A stretch of 64,000 bases of DNA from NCBI RefSeq assembly GCF_000373245.1, contig NZ_KB890750.1, positions 695,760-759,759 on the forward strand. Direction: 5' to 3'. The stretch comes from Echinicola pacifica DSM 19836 (lineage in GTDB: Bacteria; Bacteroidota; Bacteroidia; Cytophagales; Cyclobacteriaceae). The notes below the pieces were generated by a model. That model saw only the letters and a program-made list of their open reading frames with translations. It was not told where the DNA came from and searched no databases. Of the stretch, positions 1 to 9,207 are shown one piece after another. The position numbers were made by a program, and so were the translations under genes. Within the stretch, counting starts at the first letter, position 1; the number at the start of each line of letters is the position of its first letter.

Positions 1-389
1 ACCAGAATGAGCAATATTGACCGATGATTTTTTTATGATTTAGGGACAAAAAGATCGTTCTTATGTATAGAATTTTATCGTCTTAGATTGTCTGTTTATT
101 CAAGACGGTAATTATCATTGCCCCATAAAAAAAAAAGATCAAAAGCAGCTGCGGCCGGTCAGGTCTGCGATATGCTCGGCTAATAAAGCTAATACTCACG
201 CCACATACGAGACGAAACAACAGACCAGAATGAGCTATATTGACCGATGATTTTTTTATGATTTAGGGACAAAAAGATCGTTCTTATGTATAGAATTTTA
301 TCGTTTTGGATAGTCTGTTAATTCAAGTCGGTAATTATCATTGCCCCATAAAAAAAAAAGATCAAAAGCAGCTGCGGCCGGTCAGGTCT
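1..389. repeat. Two-copy direct repeat, 166 bp, period 223 bp
   Basis: Positions 1-166 recur at 224-389 with an exact offset of 223 bp and only about six substitutions, mostly between about 81 and 110. Both copies include a run of ten A residues and end in a GC-rich tail (around 146-166 and 369-389) unlike the AT-rich body. A 57-bp unique spacer (167-223) separates them. The left edge coincides with the window start, so more copies could lie upstream. No ORF fits inside. I see no terminal inverted repeats or transposase, so an insertion sequence is not supported. Its function is unknown; it could be an intergenic repeat family, a MITE-like remnant or a tandem small-RNA unit. Confidence 0.9.
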
Positions 390-426
390 TATTGGTAGAA
401 TTACTTTTGGGGCGAGGCCAAAAGAA

Positions 427-456
427 AAGGACCTTACTCTAAAGCAAGGCCCTTTC
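427..456 (-). terminator. Rho-independent terminator of the AEC permease gene
   Basis: An imperfect stem of about 12 bp, with two G-T-type mismatches, closes on a short A/T loop. On the minus strand it is followed by a T-rich tract. It lies about 50 bp past the stop codon of the permease gene, as expected for the end of the aminotransferase-permease unit. Confidence 0.7.
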
Positions 457-505
457 TCCCACAAATTAACAACATTCAACTAATCATAAAATGGAGCTCT
501 TTTAT

Positions 506-1621
506 TTAAGCTTCTGACTCTTCTTCAGAAAGCTTATAGGATACGGTTGATTTTTTGAACACATGGATCAGCACTGGAATGGCAGCTAGCGACATCAGGA
601 TAATCCCTGCCATGAAGATCGGATATGGATTCATGAAATAGGTTCCTGAGGAGAAAACCCCCAGGATCACCAAGGTGCTAAAGGGGAGCGAAACCGCAAG
701 GATATTTAGCCCTAGGCCCATATCAAAGGTCTGCTCATGCTCCATCTTATCCTTTTCCAAAGCCGACACCGCAGACATATGTGCGTAAGGCCAAAAGCTA
801 CAGGCACTTTGCGGAAAGACTACCGCAAGTAAAATGGCCGCTTCGGTAGGCATGGGAAGGAAGGCCACCATCAAACCACTGATGATAAAGGTAATCCCTG
901 AGCGAAAAGCCAGCAGTGAAAAGATCATTTTTAACTGATCCCACTTCAGCACCGCGGCCACTCCGATGAATATCAGAATCAATGGAGTCATCAGGTCTTT
1001 CATGGCTAAGATAGCGCTACTCATGAAGAGTGGCAAAGTTTCCATATTCACCCCAAAACCAAGGAGGATGATCGCGACAATCATGACCATATTGATCGGT
1101 TCATTCAGCATGGATAGTAATAATCCCTTAACTTTCTGATTGCCAGTCTGGCTGACGGAGGTATTGGCTTTATAATACCACTGCATCGCCATCAGGTAAG
1201 TCAGGATAAGTACGAATACCTTATTGCCAATATCTCCGAGCGCTCCCCAAGCCAAAGCCTCATCACCGAGGTACTCCACCAGGAAGGGAAAACAGGACAA
1301 TCCCGGCGCCAGGGAAGGCAATAACATCAGCAGGGTCCGCATCGTGGGACTGTCCTGATCTATGCCATATACCGGCAATACATACTTACTGAGCCCAAGC
1401 ATAATAAGGTTAAATGCCAGGGCCATCAAAGGTAAGAAGAGCAAATCCGGCTGGATATTGATCTTAAGTAAGGCCACAAAGATGATAGCAGGAAGAGCTA
1501 TATTAAGAATGAGAATTTTCAGTCCCTTTTTATGCTCTTCCTTGTTCAGCTTGCTCCTCAGCAAAAAACCAATTCCTATTAATAATAATAAAGAAAGTGT
1601 TTTTTGGATAGCTATACTCAT
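506..1621 (-). CDS. AEC-family (auxin efflux carrier-like) permease
   Basis: 371-residue integral membrane protein with about ten hydrophobic segments: an N-terminal block (residues 1-150), a central hydrophilic break near 155-165, and a C-terminal block. The pattern and the NIALPAIIF-type segment near residue 40 match AEC-family transporters (PF03547), inner-membrane carriers of carboxylates, amino acids or related anions in bacteria. The ATG at 1621 lies 15 bp after the stop of the upstream Tat-exported aminotransferase, so the two are probably co-transcribed and may handle one metabolite. A terminator follows at 427-456. The substrate cannot be read from sequence. Family assignment is fairly sure; the link to the aminotransferase is inference from spacing. 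Confidence 0.82.
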   Translation of the reverse strand: MSIAIQKTLSLLLLIGIGFLLRSKLNKEEHKKGLKILILNIALPAIIFVALLKINIQPDLLFLPLMALAFNLIMLGLSKYVLPVYGIDQDSPTMRTLLMLLPSLAPGLSCFPFLVEYLGDEALAWGALGDIGNKVFVLILTYLMAMQWYYKANTSVSQTGNQKVKGLLLSMLNEPINMVMIVAIILLGFGVNMETLPLFMSSAILAMKDLMTPLILIFIGVAAVLKWDQLKMIFSLLAFRSGITFIISGLMVAFLPMPTEAAILLAVVFPQSACSFWPYAHMSAVSALEKDKMEHEQTFDMGLGLNILAVSLPFSTLVILGVFSSGTYFMNPYPIFMAGIILMSLAAIPVLIHVFKKSTVSYKLSEEESEA

Positions 1622-1636
1622 ATAACAGCTGGTTTA

Positions 1637-2815
1637 TTAGGTGGTGACCTTCTCGAAGGCTTCCATGAAAATTTTCATTTCGTCCATAGTTCCCATACTT
1701 ACACGGCACCATGGTTTGTCTAAGAAATTATAAGCTCTGACACCTACGCCTTCTGCAAACATCCCCTTGAGGAAGGCATCCCCTTCCATCTCAATAGGGA
1801 AGATCATAAAGCTGGTGGAAGAAGGAATCACATCATAGCCCATGGCGCTGATTTTGGCGAAGGTGAAGTCTCTACACTCCTTGTTCATGCCCTTACATTC
1901 GGCAAGGAATTTCTCCTCTTTCACGCTAGCGATAGCGCCTTTCAGGGAGGTCACAGAAAGCCCCATGGTTCCACGAACCAGATCAGTAATACTCTCTATT
2001 CGCTCTGGCTTGGCGACCATATACCCGATTCTCAATCCAGCCATTCCGTGGATTTTGCTGAAAGTACGCGCCACCATCACATCATGGCCCTCAGCGATCA
2101 GACCAACCATGGTATTGTCCTCGGCATCATCCATAAATTCGAGGTAGGCTTCATCCACAAACACTGGTGTTTTGGCGGATACTTTTTTACAAAATGCCTT
2201 TAGATCACTGGCATTGGTCACCGAACCCGTGGGGTTATTGGGGTTGCAGATATATACCAATTTGGTCTCGCTATCGATGGCCTTTTCCATGCCTTTCAGG
2301 TCGTGGCTAAAGTCCGCGGTCAAAGGAATCGGCTTCCAAGTCGCTCCTAAGCGCTGGGAAGTATTGATGAGCGACATATAAGAAGGATCTGCCGATACGA
2401 TATTGCCCCCATTCATAAATCTCACAATGGCGGTTTTTTCAAGCATATCAGTAGAACCAGGACCCAGCATAATATGATCCTTGGTCACTCCTTCCTTCTC
2501 TGCCAATAAGTCGATCAGGTAGGCTGCATCACCGTGCGCGTATCGGTTACCCAAAGATACCGCTTCAGTGATGGTGGAAACCACCTTTGGCGATGGTCCA
2601 TATGGGTTTTCGTTGGCTAATAATCTCGCTCTGAGTGCCGGGGCCTCCTTGAAGATGGGGCTGTGCTCCCATAAAAGACTGCTGCCGCTCGCAAAATTCC
2701 CTGCACTTGGAGAATGGAAGGAGGTGGCTGAAGCTAGCGATGGAGCAAGGCCGATTCCTCCGGCTGCTAATAAACTGGACTTAAGCCAGGATCTACGGTT
2801 GATTTTTGTTGTCAT
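1637..2815 (-). CDS. Tat-exported PLP-dependent aminotransferase, HisC-like
   Basis: 392-residue fold-type I aminotransferase of class I/II, closest in pattern to histidinol-phosphate aminotransferase. Lys254 in the TFSKIHGMAGLRIGY stretch is the predicted PLP Schiff-base lysine; the CNPNNPTG motif near residue 190 and the later FVDEAY motif are also present. The N-terminus carries a twin-arginine signal (NRRSWLKS, residues 6-13) followed by a hydrophobic, alanine-rich segment ending near residue 30. Export of a folded PLP-loaded enzyme is therefore likely, which does not suit cytoplasmic histidine synthesis, and no other his genes are nearby. The AEC permease follows after 15 bp. Substrate unknown; an amino-acid or amino-phosphonate role would be a guess. 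Confidence 0.88.
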   Translation of the reverse strand: MTTKINRRSWLKSSLLAAGGIGLAPSLASATSFHSPSAGNFASGSSLLWEHSPIFKEAPALRARLLANENPYGPSPKVVSTITEAVSLGNRYAHGDAAYLIDLLAEKEGVTKDHIMLGPGSTDMLEKTAIVRFMNGGNIVSADPSYMSLINTSQRLGATWKPIPLTADFSHDLKGMEKAIDSETKLVYICNPNNPTGSVTNASDLKAFCKKVSAKTPVFVDEAYLEFMDDAEDNTMVGLIAEGHDVMVARTFSKIHGMAGLRIGYMVAKPERIESITDLVRGTMGLSVTSLKGAIASVKEEKFLAECKGMNKECRDFTFAKISAMGYDVIPSSTSFMIFPIEMEGDAFLKGMFAEGVGVRAYNFLDKPWCRVSMGTMDEMKIFMEAFEKVTT

Positions 2816-3451
2816 GGTTGAAATGGTTTAAGAAGTTATTATCTGAAATTGTAGTAAAATTCACGTTGAAACTATGGGTATCCTGGGTGGGAAAGTCGCA
2901 GGCTCCTGAAGATTTCATTTCTTACTGACCTATACTGCGGCTTCTATTAATATGTCAACTAAGTCGAATATTCCCTCCATAGGTATTAGTGATTTTTAAC
3001 CTATATTTTAACAATTTTCATAAATCATAAAAATCACCTATAATTTTTAAACCACATATCATTTGTTTTACATAAAAACTATAAAAATTATGATTTTATT
3101 AAACCAACCTTAGACAAATCAACATACCCACCCACCCCATATAGGCCGATCTATTTACAAAGCACTGAAAAGCCTGCTTTGGACAGATGCTTCTTATTAA
3201 ATGTGCAAATTGAAGGAAACCTATATAATAGCTCTAAGCCAATGAAAAGTTCTGGTTATTTAGCATTTGTGAAAGTTGAATTTATACACGAAGGAAAAAT
3301 CAATTTTCCCGAAGGAAAAGGCACTGCTTCGATAGGAATTCAAAATATAGATCAGGTTGAAAGCGGGTAGGAGGATTTATAGAAATAGAGACTCACTCCT
3401 GTGGAGGTCTTAAATTATTATTCTCACTATCTCTTATTATTTCATAGCAAT
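2816..3451. other. Gene-free region upstream of the aminotransferase
   Basis: About 640 bp with no convincing gene. The stretch 2980-3110 is extremely AT-rich and probably holds the promoter of the minus-strand aminotransferase gene. A 63-codon frame at 3179-3370 starts with TTG and has no recognisable features. This gap separates the aminotransferase/permease unit from the sigma-FecR-SusCD locus, which ends at its own terminator. Confidence 0.6.
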
Positions 3452-3485
3452 AAAAAAAACCTGAACAGCTGTGCCGTCCAGGTTT
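3452..3485 (-). terminator. Terminator of the sigma/FecR/SusCD locus
   Basis: A 7-bp stem (3457-3463 with 3479-3485) encloses a 15-nt loop and, read on the minus strand, runs straight into a tract of about eight T. It lies 45 bp past the stop of the small lipoprotein gene and marks the end of that locus. Confidence 0.8.
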
Positions 3486-3529
3486 CCACCTATAGAATTA
3501 CCCATTACTAATTAAGTTCTTAAGCGGCC

Positions 3530-3970
3530 TTATTGCACGCGGACAGTATGGTACTTCCGGAAGGCTATATTTTGGTAGGTTCCTGTAAACTCAAGTTTTA
3601 CCTGATCGCCACTGCCTGGGCTGCTCAGCCCAAGGTCAGCCCAGGATACGGTCAGGTCAGCAATGCCTTCCCCGTCCGTCATAATGGAACTTACTTCATC
3701 TGTTTGGTTGATATAGACCATGATTTGTAAGTCAGACACCGGGATGGAGTCTATACCGACGGTATGGTCCAGAATACCCGTCTTGTCCAGTTCCAAGAAC
3801 TTTGCACTAACCTCCACGGGACTATCCATGGGAAAAGTGCTGCCAGCCACCACCACCAGCACGGGAGAAGCGACATTTGGCGTAGCCAATTCTATGGCAT
3901 CTTCACAAGAAAACATGAAAGGAATGAGGACTGCCAAAGCAAGGAATGAATGTTTTATACTATTTTTCAT
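3530..3970 (-). CDS. Small SusCD-associated lipoprotein, unknown function
   Basis: 146-residue protein with a lipoprotein signal: a charged start, hydrophobic core and lipobox ending at Cys22 (FMFSC). The mature part is rich in beta-strand-forming residues and acidic patches and could be a single Ig-like or transthyretin-like sandwich. I recognise no named family. It lies 33 bp after the susD-like gene and just before a terminator, so it is the last gene of the TonB-linked locus. It is probably a surface or outer-membrane accessory binding protein acting with the SusCD pair, comparable in position to SusE but much shorter. Function is inferred from context only. Confidence 0.75.
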   Translation of the reverse strand: MKNSIKHSFLALAVLIPFMFSCEDAIELATPNVASPVLVVVAGSTFPMDSPVEVSAKFLELDKTGILDHTVGIDSIPVSDLQIMVYINQTDEVSSIMTDGEGIADLTVSWADLGLSSPGSGDQVKLEFTGTYQNIAFRKYHTVRVQ

Positions 3971-4003
3971 AATCTTTTGATTCTAAGTTGAAACTAATAA
4001 CCC

Positions 4004-5473
4004 TCAATCTTCCACCCACCAGAGTGGAACTCTCATATTGTCGTCCCCGCCCAGGAGTCTTAAGCCTTCGTCCAAGGCAGCTTTATTAAGACTGTATTCG
4101 GAAGTAGGATACTCCAATCGGGTAGGAAGCACACCATCATTATAGAAAACGGCATCTGGATTAGGCGCTGGAAATACTGGGAAGCCAGTTCTGCGGTATT
4201 CCGTCCAGGCCTCTACACCTTGTCCAAATAAGGCTAGCCATTTCTGGGTCATGATGGTTTCTTTGGTGACAGCCCCTATGCGGGTCATATAGTCTGAAGG
4301 CATCACCAAACCATGCTGATCAAATGAAGCTGCAATAGCCTCCTCCAATAACATCGCTGGATCACCGTCAATGTCTCCATCAAAGGCTGCTTCGGCTTGG
4401 ATAAACATCAGTTCGGCATAACTCATCAGGATGCTTGGAGCGGCTGGGTCGAGGTATTTAGTCCCTATGATACTTGCGGAATAATTCCCTGCTGCCGCAT
4501 CCGTCAGCCCATTTGGCAGTCCTGCATAAGAGCCATCCGCCAGTGGCTGGGCATAAATGGTGATCCTTTCATCATCCAACTCAAGAAGCTCATTGATGAG
4601 CGTCTCGCTGATATTCCAATCCGAACGTGTGCTAAACACGTCAAACATCTTATTTCGGCTACCGATAACGTCCACATGCATGAGCTGGGCAAAGTCCCTG
4701 TTGTCTGTAAAGATGGGGAAGGTCCCAGGGTCTGCCAAAATCTCATTCATCACTGACTGCGATTCAGAAGGCTTTTGGGAGGCCTGATGATTGGCTAATT
4801 TCAGTCGTAGGGAGTTTGCAAACTTCTTCCATCTCATGATATCACCATCAAAAAGGATATCGCCAGAAATAGCGGGGCCATTTATATCTAGACTTTCATT
4901 GGCCAATTTCAAGTCGTCTAAAAGCCCCGCATAAATATCCTCCATAGAATCGTATTTCGGAGAGTTGATCGGAAACTCCCCTGTGCCCTGTAGAGCTTCC
5001 GAATAAGGAATAGGCCCAAATACATCGGCCATATAGCTAAAGGTAAAAGCCTTCATCACCAATGCCACGCCCACATAATTGCTGTTTTCAAAGGCACCAC
5101 CGACTTGGGACAATCGCTGTACACTTTCGAAATTCACCAGCGCATCATTGTACAGTGCGTCCCAGGTACCAGAGGAAACGGTAAGTGGAATTTCATAACT
5201 GTCTCCCTCCACATTGATATAGATATTCCGAGCCAAATGCTGCATCCAGCACATGGCAGCATCGATATTCAAGCGCTCATACCTGGTGCTATGCCCCCAA
5301 TACCGATCGACGGAAACCTGAATGGCATTTGGCAATAAGAGTGCAGGACCAATAACCACAGGGTTGTTCGGATCTGTATTCATCTCCTCAAAGTCCCCGG
5401 TACAGGCAGGAATAAAGAGTCCTGTCACGGGAAGCATTAAGATCATATATAATTTTATAGCTGATTTTCTCAT
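4004..5473 (-). CDS. SusD/RagB-family nutrient-binding outer-membrane lipoprotein (SusD-like_2 type)
   Basis: 489-residue lipoprotein with signal peptide and lipobox at Cys24 (FIPAC), followed by GDFEEMNTDPNNP, which is characteristic of the SusD-like_2 branch of SusD/RagB proteins. The family is alpha-helical, with TPR-like helices, and forms the lid over its SusC partner at the outer membrane. The C-terminal part carries the usual WLALFGQGVEAWTEYRRTG-like helix near residues 410-430. It starts 33 bp after the susC stop, so the pair is translated from one message. The sigma/FecR pair upstream implies ligand-dependent induction. The ligand is not evident; there are no glycosidases in the locus, so peptide or another non-glycan nutrient is possible. 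Confidence 0.9.
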   Translation of the reverse strand: MRKSAIKLYMILMLPVTGLFIPACTGDFEEMNTDPNNPVVIGPALLLPNAIQVSVDRYWGHSTRYERLNIDAAMCWMQHLARNIYINVEGDSYEIPLTVSSGTWDALYNDALVNFESVQRLSQVGGAFENSNYVGVALVMKAFTFSYMADVFGPIPYSEALQGTGEFPINSPKYDSMEDIYAGLLDDLKLANESLDINGPAISGDILFDGDIMRWKKFANSLRLKLANHQASQKPSESQSVMNEILADPGTFPIFTDNRDFAQLMHVDVIGSRNKMFDVFSTRSDWNISETLINELLELDDERITIYAQPLADGSYAGLPNGLTDAAAGNYSASIIGTKYLDPAAPSILMSYAELMFIQAEAAFDGDIDGDPAMLLEEAIAASFDQHGLVMPSDYMTRIGAVTKETIMTQKWLALFGQGVEAWTEYRRTGFPVFPAPNPDAVFYNDGVLPTRLEYPTSEYSLNKAALDEGLRLLGGDDNMRVPLWWVED

Positions 5474-5506
5474 CTTTACTTATTTAATGGTTAGACGGCC
5501 TTTAGA

Positions 5507-8500
5507 TCAAAAAGTAAGGCTTAAATTGAAACCAATACTTCTGGTGCTGGGCTGCTCGCCATAGGCAAAACCCTGAGCATTGCCACCTTTCATATCCACT
5601 TGTGGATCCATATGGGGGTGGTTTTTGTATAGTATGGCCAGGTTCCGCCCTACTGCTGATAGCTTTAGGTTTTGGATAAAATTATTCCCGAGGAAATTCC
5701 GGGGAAAAGTATATCCAAAGGTCAATTCCCGCAGCTTCACATAGCTCCCGTCAAAGATCCCCGCCTCATGGTAGGTTCGCGGGTTTTGGGCATTCCAGAA
5801 AGTCCCGGCATCTACAATCACATCATTGGAAACATACACCGGGTTTTCGGAGGTACCTACGTTCATCACTCCTTCTCCTATTAATCCTTCCTCTCTACCA
5901 ATGGCGGTCTCCGCATACTGACCGGTTTTTCGAGCCAATCCTGTACCTACATCGAAGATATCTCCACCCATTCTAATGTCGAGCAAGGCGCCCAAAGACC
6001 AGTTGCGGTAGCTGAGATTATTGCTAAAGCCACCCATCCAGTCCGGCTGGATATTTCCCAAGGCGTAGGTACCATCCTCCAGCTGAGGCAGACCATCCTT
6101 ATAGATGATCTCTCCCTCCGGAGATCGCTGATAGCGTCGGCCATAGAGTGTGCCGTAAGGCTGCCCTACTCTAGCCTCCGAGGTAAGGCTATTTTGGCTC
6201 GCCAGGATATAGTTGTCCAGCCCTTCTGCGAGCTCTACAACCAGGTTACGGTTACGAGAGAAGTTGAAGGACATATCCCAGGTAAGGCCGCCTTCCATTT
6301 TGACAGGAGTACCATACACCATCAGCTCTACCCCTTTATTGGTAATCTCCCCGGCGTTGAGCACCTGGCTGGCAAATCCCGATGAGCTAGAGATAGCTAC
6401 GGCCAGGATCTGATTGGTGGTGGACTGAACATAATAAGTGAAATCAATCCCTAACCGGCCATCAAGGAACCTCATGTCCAAGCCTATTTCCTTGCCTGTG
6501 GTGATTTCTGGCTTCAAATTAACATTGGCGATCTCATCTGAGTTGGCATAAGTAGGGGTTGTACCTGCCCATAGTCCTTCGGAATTGTACACCTGATTGA
6601 GCATATAAGGATCTGCATCACTGCCCACCTGAGCCCAGCTGGCTCTGATTTTTGCAAAGGATAGGAAATTACTTTGGACATTAAACATATCCGTAATTAC
6701 CGCACTCATGGCTACAGAGGGATAAAAGAAGGAATTATTATCCACTGGCAAAGTGCTCGACCAGTCATTCCTTCCGGTGACATCCACGAATAAATAATTG
6801 TTAATCCCAAAGGTCGCCGAGCCGAATAAGCTATTCACCTCTTGCTGACGGATGGTACTTTCCGGGTTCACCGGACTGGCATAGTTACCAAGGTTATAAA
6901 GTCGATCAATGGTCAACTCAGAAACATCGACATAATTTCTTTTATAATAATTCATCCTGTTGATCCCCCCGGCCTGGGCTTTCAAGGAAAAAGCAGGTGA
7001 AAACTCCTTATCATAGGTGAAGATAAAGTCACTATTGGTCTCTTGACTACGGAGCACCTCTTCCTCATAGCTACCTTTGGTGGTCACGAAGTTCTTGGTT
7101 CTTTCCACTCCAGTGACATTGATACGGGTATCTGTCCAGAAGTCAGTTCCCGATCTTACCATCAAGCTAAGCTCATCGGTAAACTGGTAGTTCACTGCGA
7201 TATTTCCGAGCATACGATCTTTGGTATTGGCATTGGTATAGTATTCCTGGAGGAAGTAAGGGTTGCTGAAATACTCATGCTGCCAGTTGGCATAAGGGTA
7301 ATCATCTCCCTCGCGGAAGGTTTCCCGCTGAACGCCGTAGTAGTTTCTCCAGTCTTGGAGTTTCTCATAATCCGAGTGACGGTGCGCCCAGATGAAATCC
7401 TGGCTGCTGGTAAATCTTCTATTGTCGGAGCCGGAATTCACATATTCAGCACTTACGGTTACGTTTAGCTTATCGGTAAACATATACCCCGTATTGAGCT
7501 TGAAGTTATTACGGTAATAATCATTATTCCACATGATACTTTGCTGATCCAGCCTACCGATGGAGAGTCTAAAGTTTCCTTTATCATTACCTCCGGATAC
7601 GGCGATATTATTGCTGACGGTCTTGCCAGTTTCCCAAAACTGCTCCCAGTTGTCGGGCTGTGGAGTAAGGGCGACCAGCTCAGGAGCGGAATACCAGAGC
7701 GGTACCAATCTACCATCCATGGGAGCGCCCCAGCTTTCATCCACGCCGGCAGTACCGCGAACGCCATTATCGTCAAAGCCATTTCGGCCATCCACATAGT
7801 AAGTTCTATAACCTGCACCACCGCCATAGGTATTTTGGAAGTCAGGCTTTACCAGTGGATTATCGAAAGTCATATTAGAATTGATGGCCACGCCGATTCC
7901 CTTGGTTCCTTTGCCGTCTTTGGTGGTCACCATGATGACACCATTGGCGGCTCTGGAGCCATAAAGAGCCGCAGCGGTGGCACCTTTTAGTACGTTGATC
8001 TCTTTAATATTATCTGGGTTAATTTCTGAAAGGCCATTGCCATATCTTCTTGAGGACGTCTGGTCCAGTGGGAGCCCATCCACCACGATCAAAGGCTGGT
8101 TATTGCCTGCCACGGAGGAGGAGCCACGGATGATCACCTGTGAGCTACTTCCGGGCATGGAGTTACTATTGATCTGCACCCCAGCCACTCTGCCGGAGAG
8201 GCTATTGACGATGTTTGGGTTTTGAGCTTCTGTAAGCTCATCACCTTTCACGGCCTGCACGGTATAGCCTAGGGCTTTCTTGTCTCGCTCAAGACCAAAA
8301 GCCGTCACGACGATTTCATTTAGTGCCATGGTGCTGGATGACATGACGATCGACAGCTCAGTCTCCGAACCCACCGTCACTTCCTTTGACTCAAAACCAA
8401 TGAAGGAGACCACTAGCACTTTGCCAGAAGGATCCCCGTCTAAGTCCAATGAAAATCGCCCATCTAAATCCGTCACACTGCCCACCATCGTGCCTTTGAT

Positions 8501-8959
8501 CAGGATACTGGCGCCAGGAATCGGCATACCCTCCTCATCGAGCACTACTCCCGTAATTTCCTCAAAAACGACAGCTTCCTGCTTCACCGTTGCCTTTAGG
8601 GATTCTTTTTTGACTGGGGCTTGGCCGGTTTTCACGACCACAAAAAAATCGCCTACTCCTTTTCGATAATCCAAACCGGTGTCTTTGAGCATGGCTTGGA
8701 GATTTTCTTCGATGGTCTTATCCTGATTAGGTACAAAATCCCGGGACCAGCTCTTGTCTGCTAAGTCTGATGGGAAAGCGATAGACACATGATACATGGA
8801 TTCTAATCGCCTAAATACGTCCGAAAGCGAGGGCTGATGGGCAACGGTGTACCGATCAGGAACCTGCGCAAACTCTGCCAGTAGCTGTGCTCTGGACTCT
8901 TCGACGGCCATACAGGCCACCATTAGCACAAGCAAGCGCTTTGTAAAGGTGTTTAGCAT
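5507..8959 (-). CDS. SusC/RagA-type TonB-linked outer-membrane transporter with N-terminal STN domain
   Basis: 1150 residues from the ATG at 8959. That start opens a clear signal peptide ending ...EESRAQ; the longer frame to 9076 begins with TTG and only adds 39 unlikely residues. Domain order: STN/secretin-like domain (about 35-110), carboxypeptidase-regulatory-like beta sandwich (about 135-215), TonB-box region (EIVVTAFG), plug domain with the ALYGSRAANGVI motif, then a long beta-barrel ending in aromatic Phe (LSLTF). The STN domain is the part that talks to FecR-type anti-sigma factors, and such a pair lies directly upstream, so import and signalling are linked here. The 248-bp gap to fecR suggests a separate susC promoter. 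Confidence 0.93.
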   Translation of the reverse strand: MLNTFTKRLLVLMVACMAVEESRAQLLAEFAQVPDRYTVAHQPSLSDVFRRLESMYHVSIAFPSDLADKSWSRDFVPNQDKTIEENLQAMLKDTGLDYRKGVGDFFVVVKTGQAPVKKESLKATVKQEAVVFEEITGVVLDEEGMPIPGASILIKGTMVGSVTDLDGRFSLDLDGDPSGKVLVVSFIGFESKEVTVGSETELSIVMSSSTMALNEIVVTAFGLERDKKALGYTVQAVKGDELTEAQNPNIVNSLSGRVAGVQINSNSMPGSSSQVIIRGSSSVAGNNQPLIVVDGLPLDQTSSRRYGNGLSEINPDNIKEINVLKGATAAALYGSRAANGVIMVTTKDGKGTKGIGVAINSNMTFDNPLVKPDFQNTYGGGAGYRTYYVDGRNGFDDNGVRGTAGVDESWGAPMDGRLVPLWYSAPELVALTPQPDNWEQFWETGKTVSNNIAVSGGNDKGNFRLSIGRLDQQSIMWNNDYYRNNFKLNTGYMFTDKLNVTVSAEYVNSGSDNRRFTSSQDFIWAHRHSDYEKLQDWRNYYGVQRETFREGDDYPYANWQHEYFSNPYFLQEYYTNANTKDRMLGNIAVNYQFTDELSLMVRSGTDFWTDTRINVTGVERTKNFVTTKGSYEEEVLRSQETNSDFIFTYDKEFSPAFSLKAQAGGINRMNYYKRNYVDVSELTIDRLYNLGNYASPVNPESTIRQQEVNSLFGSATFGINNYLFVDVTGRNDWSSTLPVDNNSFFYPSVAMSAVITDMFNVQSNFLSFAKIRASWAQVGSDADPYMLNQVYNSEGLWAGTTPTYANSDEIANVNLKPEITTGKEIGLDMRFLDGRLGIDFTYYVQSTTNQILAVAISSSSGFASQVLNAGEITNKGVELMVYGTPVKMEGGLTWDMSFNFSRNRNLVVELAEGLDNYILASQNSLTSEARVGQPYGTLYGRRYQRSPEGEIIYKDGLPQLEDGTYALGNIQPDWMGGFSNNLSYRNWSLGALLDIRMGGDIFDVGTGLARKTGQYAETAIGREEGLIGEGVMNVGTSENPVYVSNDVIVDAGTFWNAQNPRTYHEAGIFDGSYVKLRELTFGYTFPRNFLGNNFIQNLKLSAVGRNLAILYKNHPHMDPQVDMKGGNAQGFAYGEQPSTRSIGFNLSLTF

Positions 8960-9207
8960 AGGTATTTGGTTAGTGGTTAGTGGTAAATACTTTCGTATTT
9001 TGGGCTTTAACTGTAACTGACAACTGGTTGCTAAACAAGCCATACCTTTCCCTGCACACCTATAATGTATAGGCAATAGAATTCCATGGGACCCTAGTGT
9101 GGTAGGTCTCCCTAAAGCCTGATTTATCAGGATGGTTAATAAATTTTTTCTTTTTAATGCGCCCTATTTGCTAGCAAACTGATTCCCCTGGGCCAGGAGA
9201 CTTATTA
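8960..9207 (-). promoter_or_regulatory. fecR-susC gap with two small palindromes
   Basis: The 248-bp gap holds a perfect 6-bp inverted repeat with 3-nt spacer (9059-9073, centred about 107 bp before the susC start) and a 5-bp stem with 4-nt loop (9118-9131). The first could be an operator or part of the 5' leader; the second lacks a T tract on the minus strand, so a terminator is unlikely. An AT-rich block at 9138-9165 may hold promoter elements for the sigma factor encoded upstream. Confidence 0.35.

Noticed and set aside
3179-3370. 63-codon plus-strand frame in the 2.8-3.5 kb gap
   Set aside because: Starts with TTG, no family features, no ribosome-binding context and no partner genes.
7043-7990. 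Long antisense frames within the first susC gene
   Set aside because: They are shadows of a well-supported coding frame and have no domain of their own.
8960-9076. N-terminal extension of the STN-type SusC
   Set aside because: Begins with TTG and puts 39 polar residues before a good signal peptide; the ATG at 8959 is preferred.
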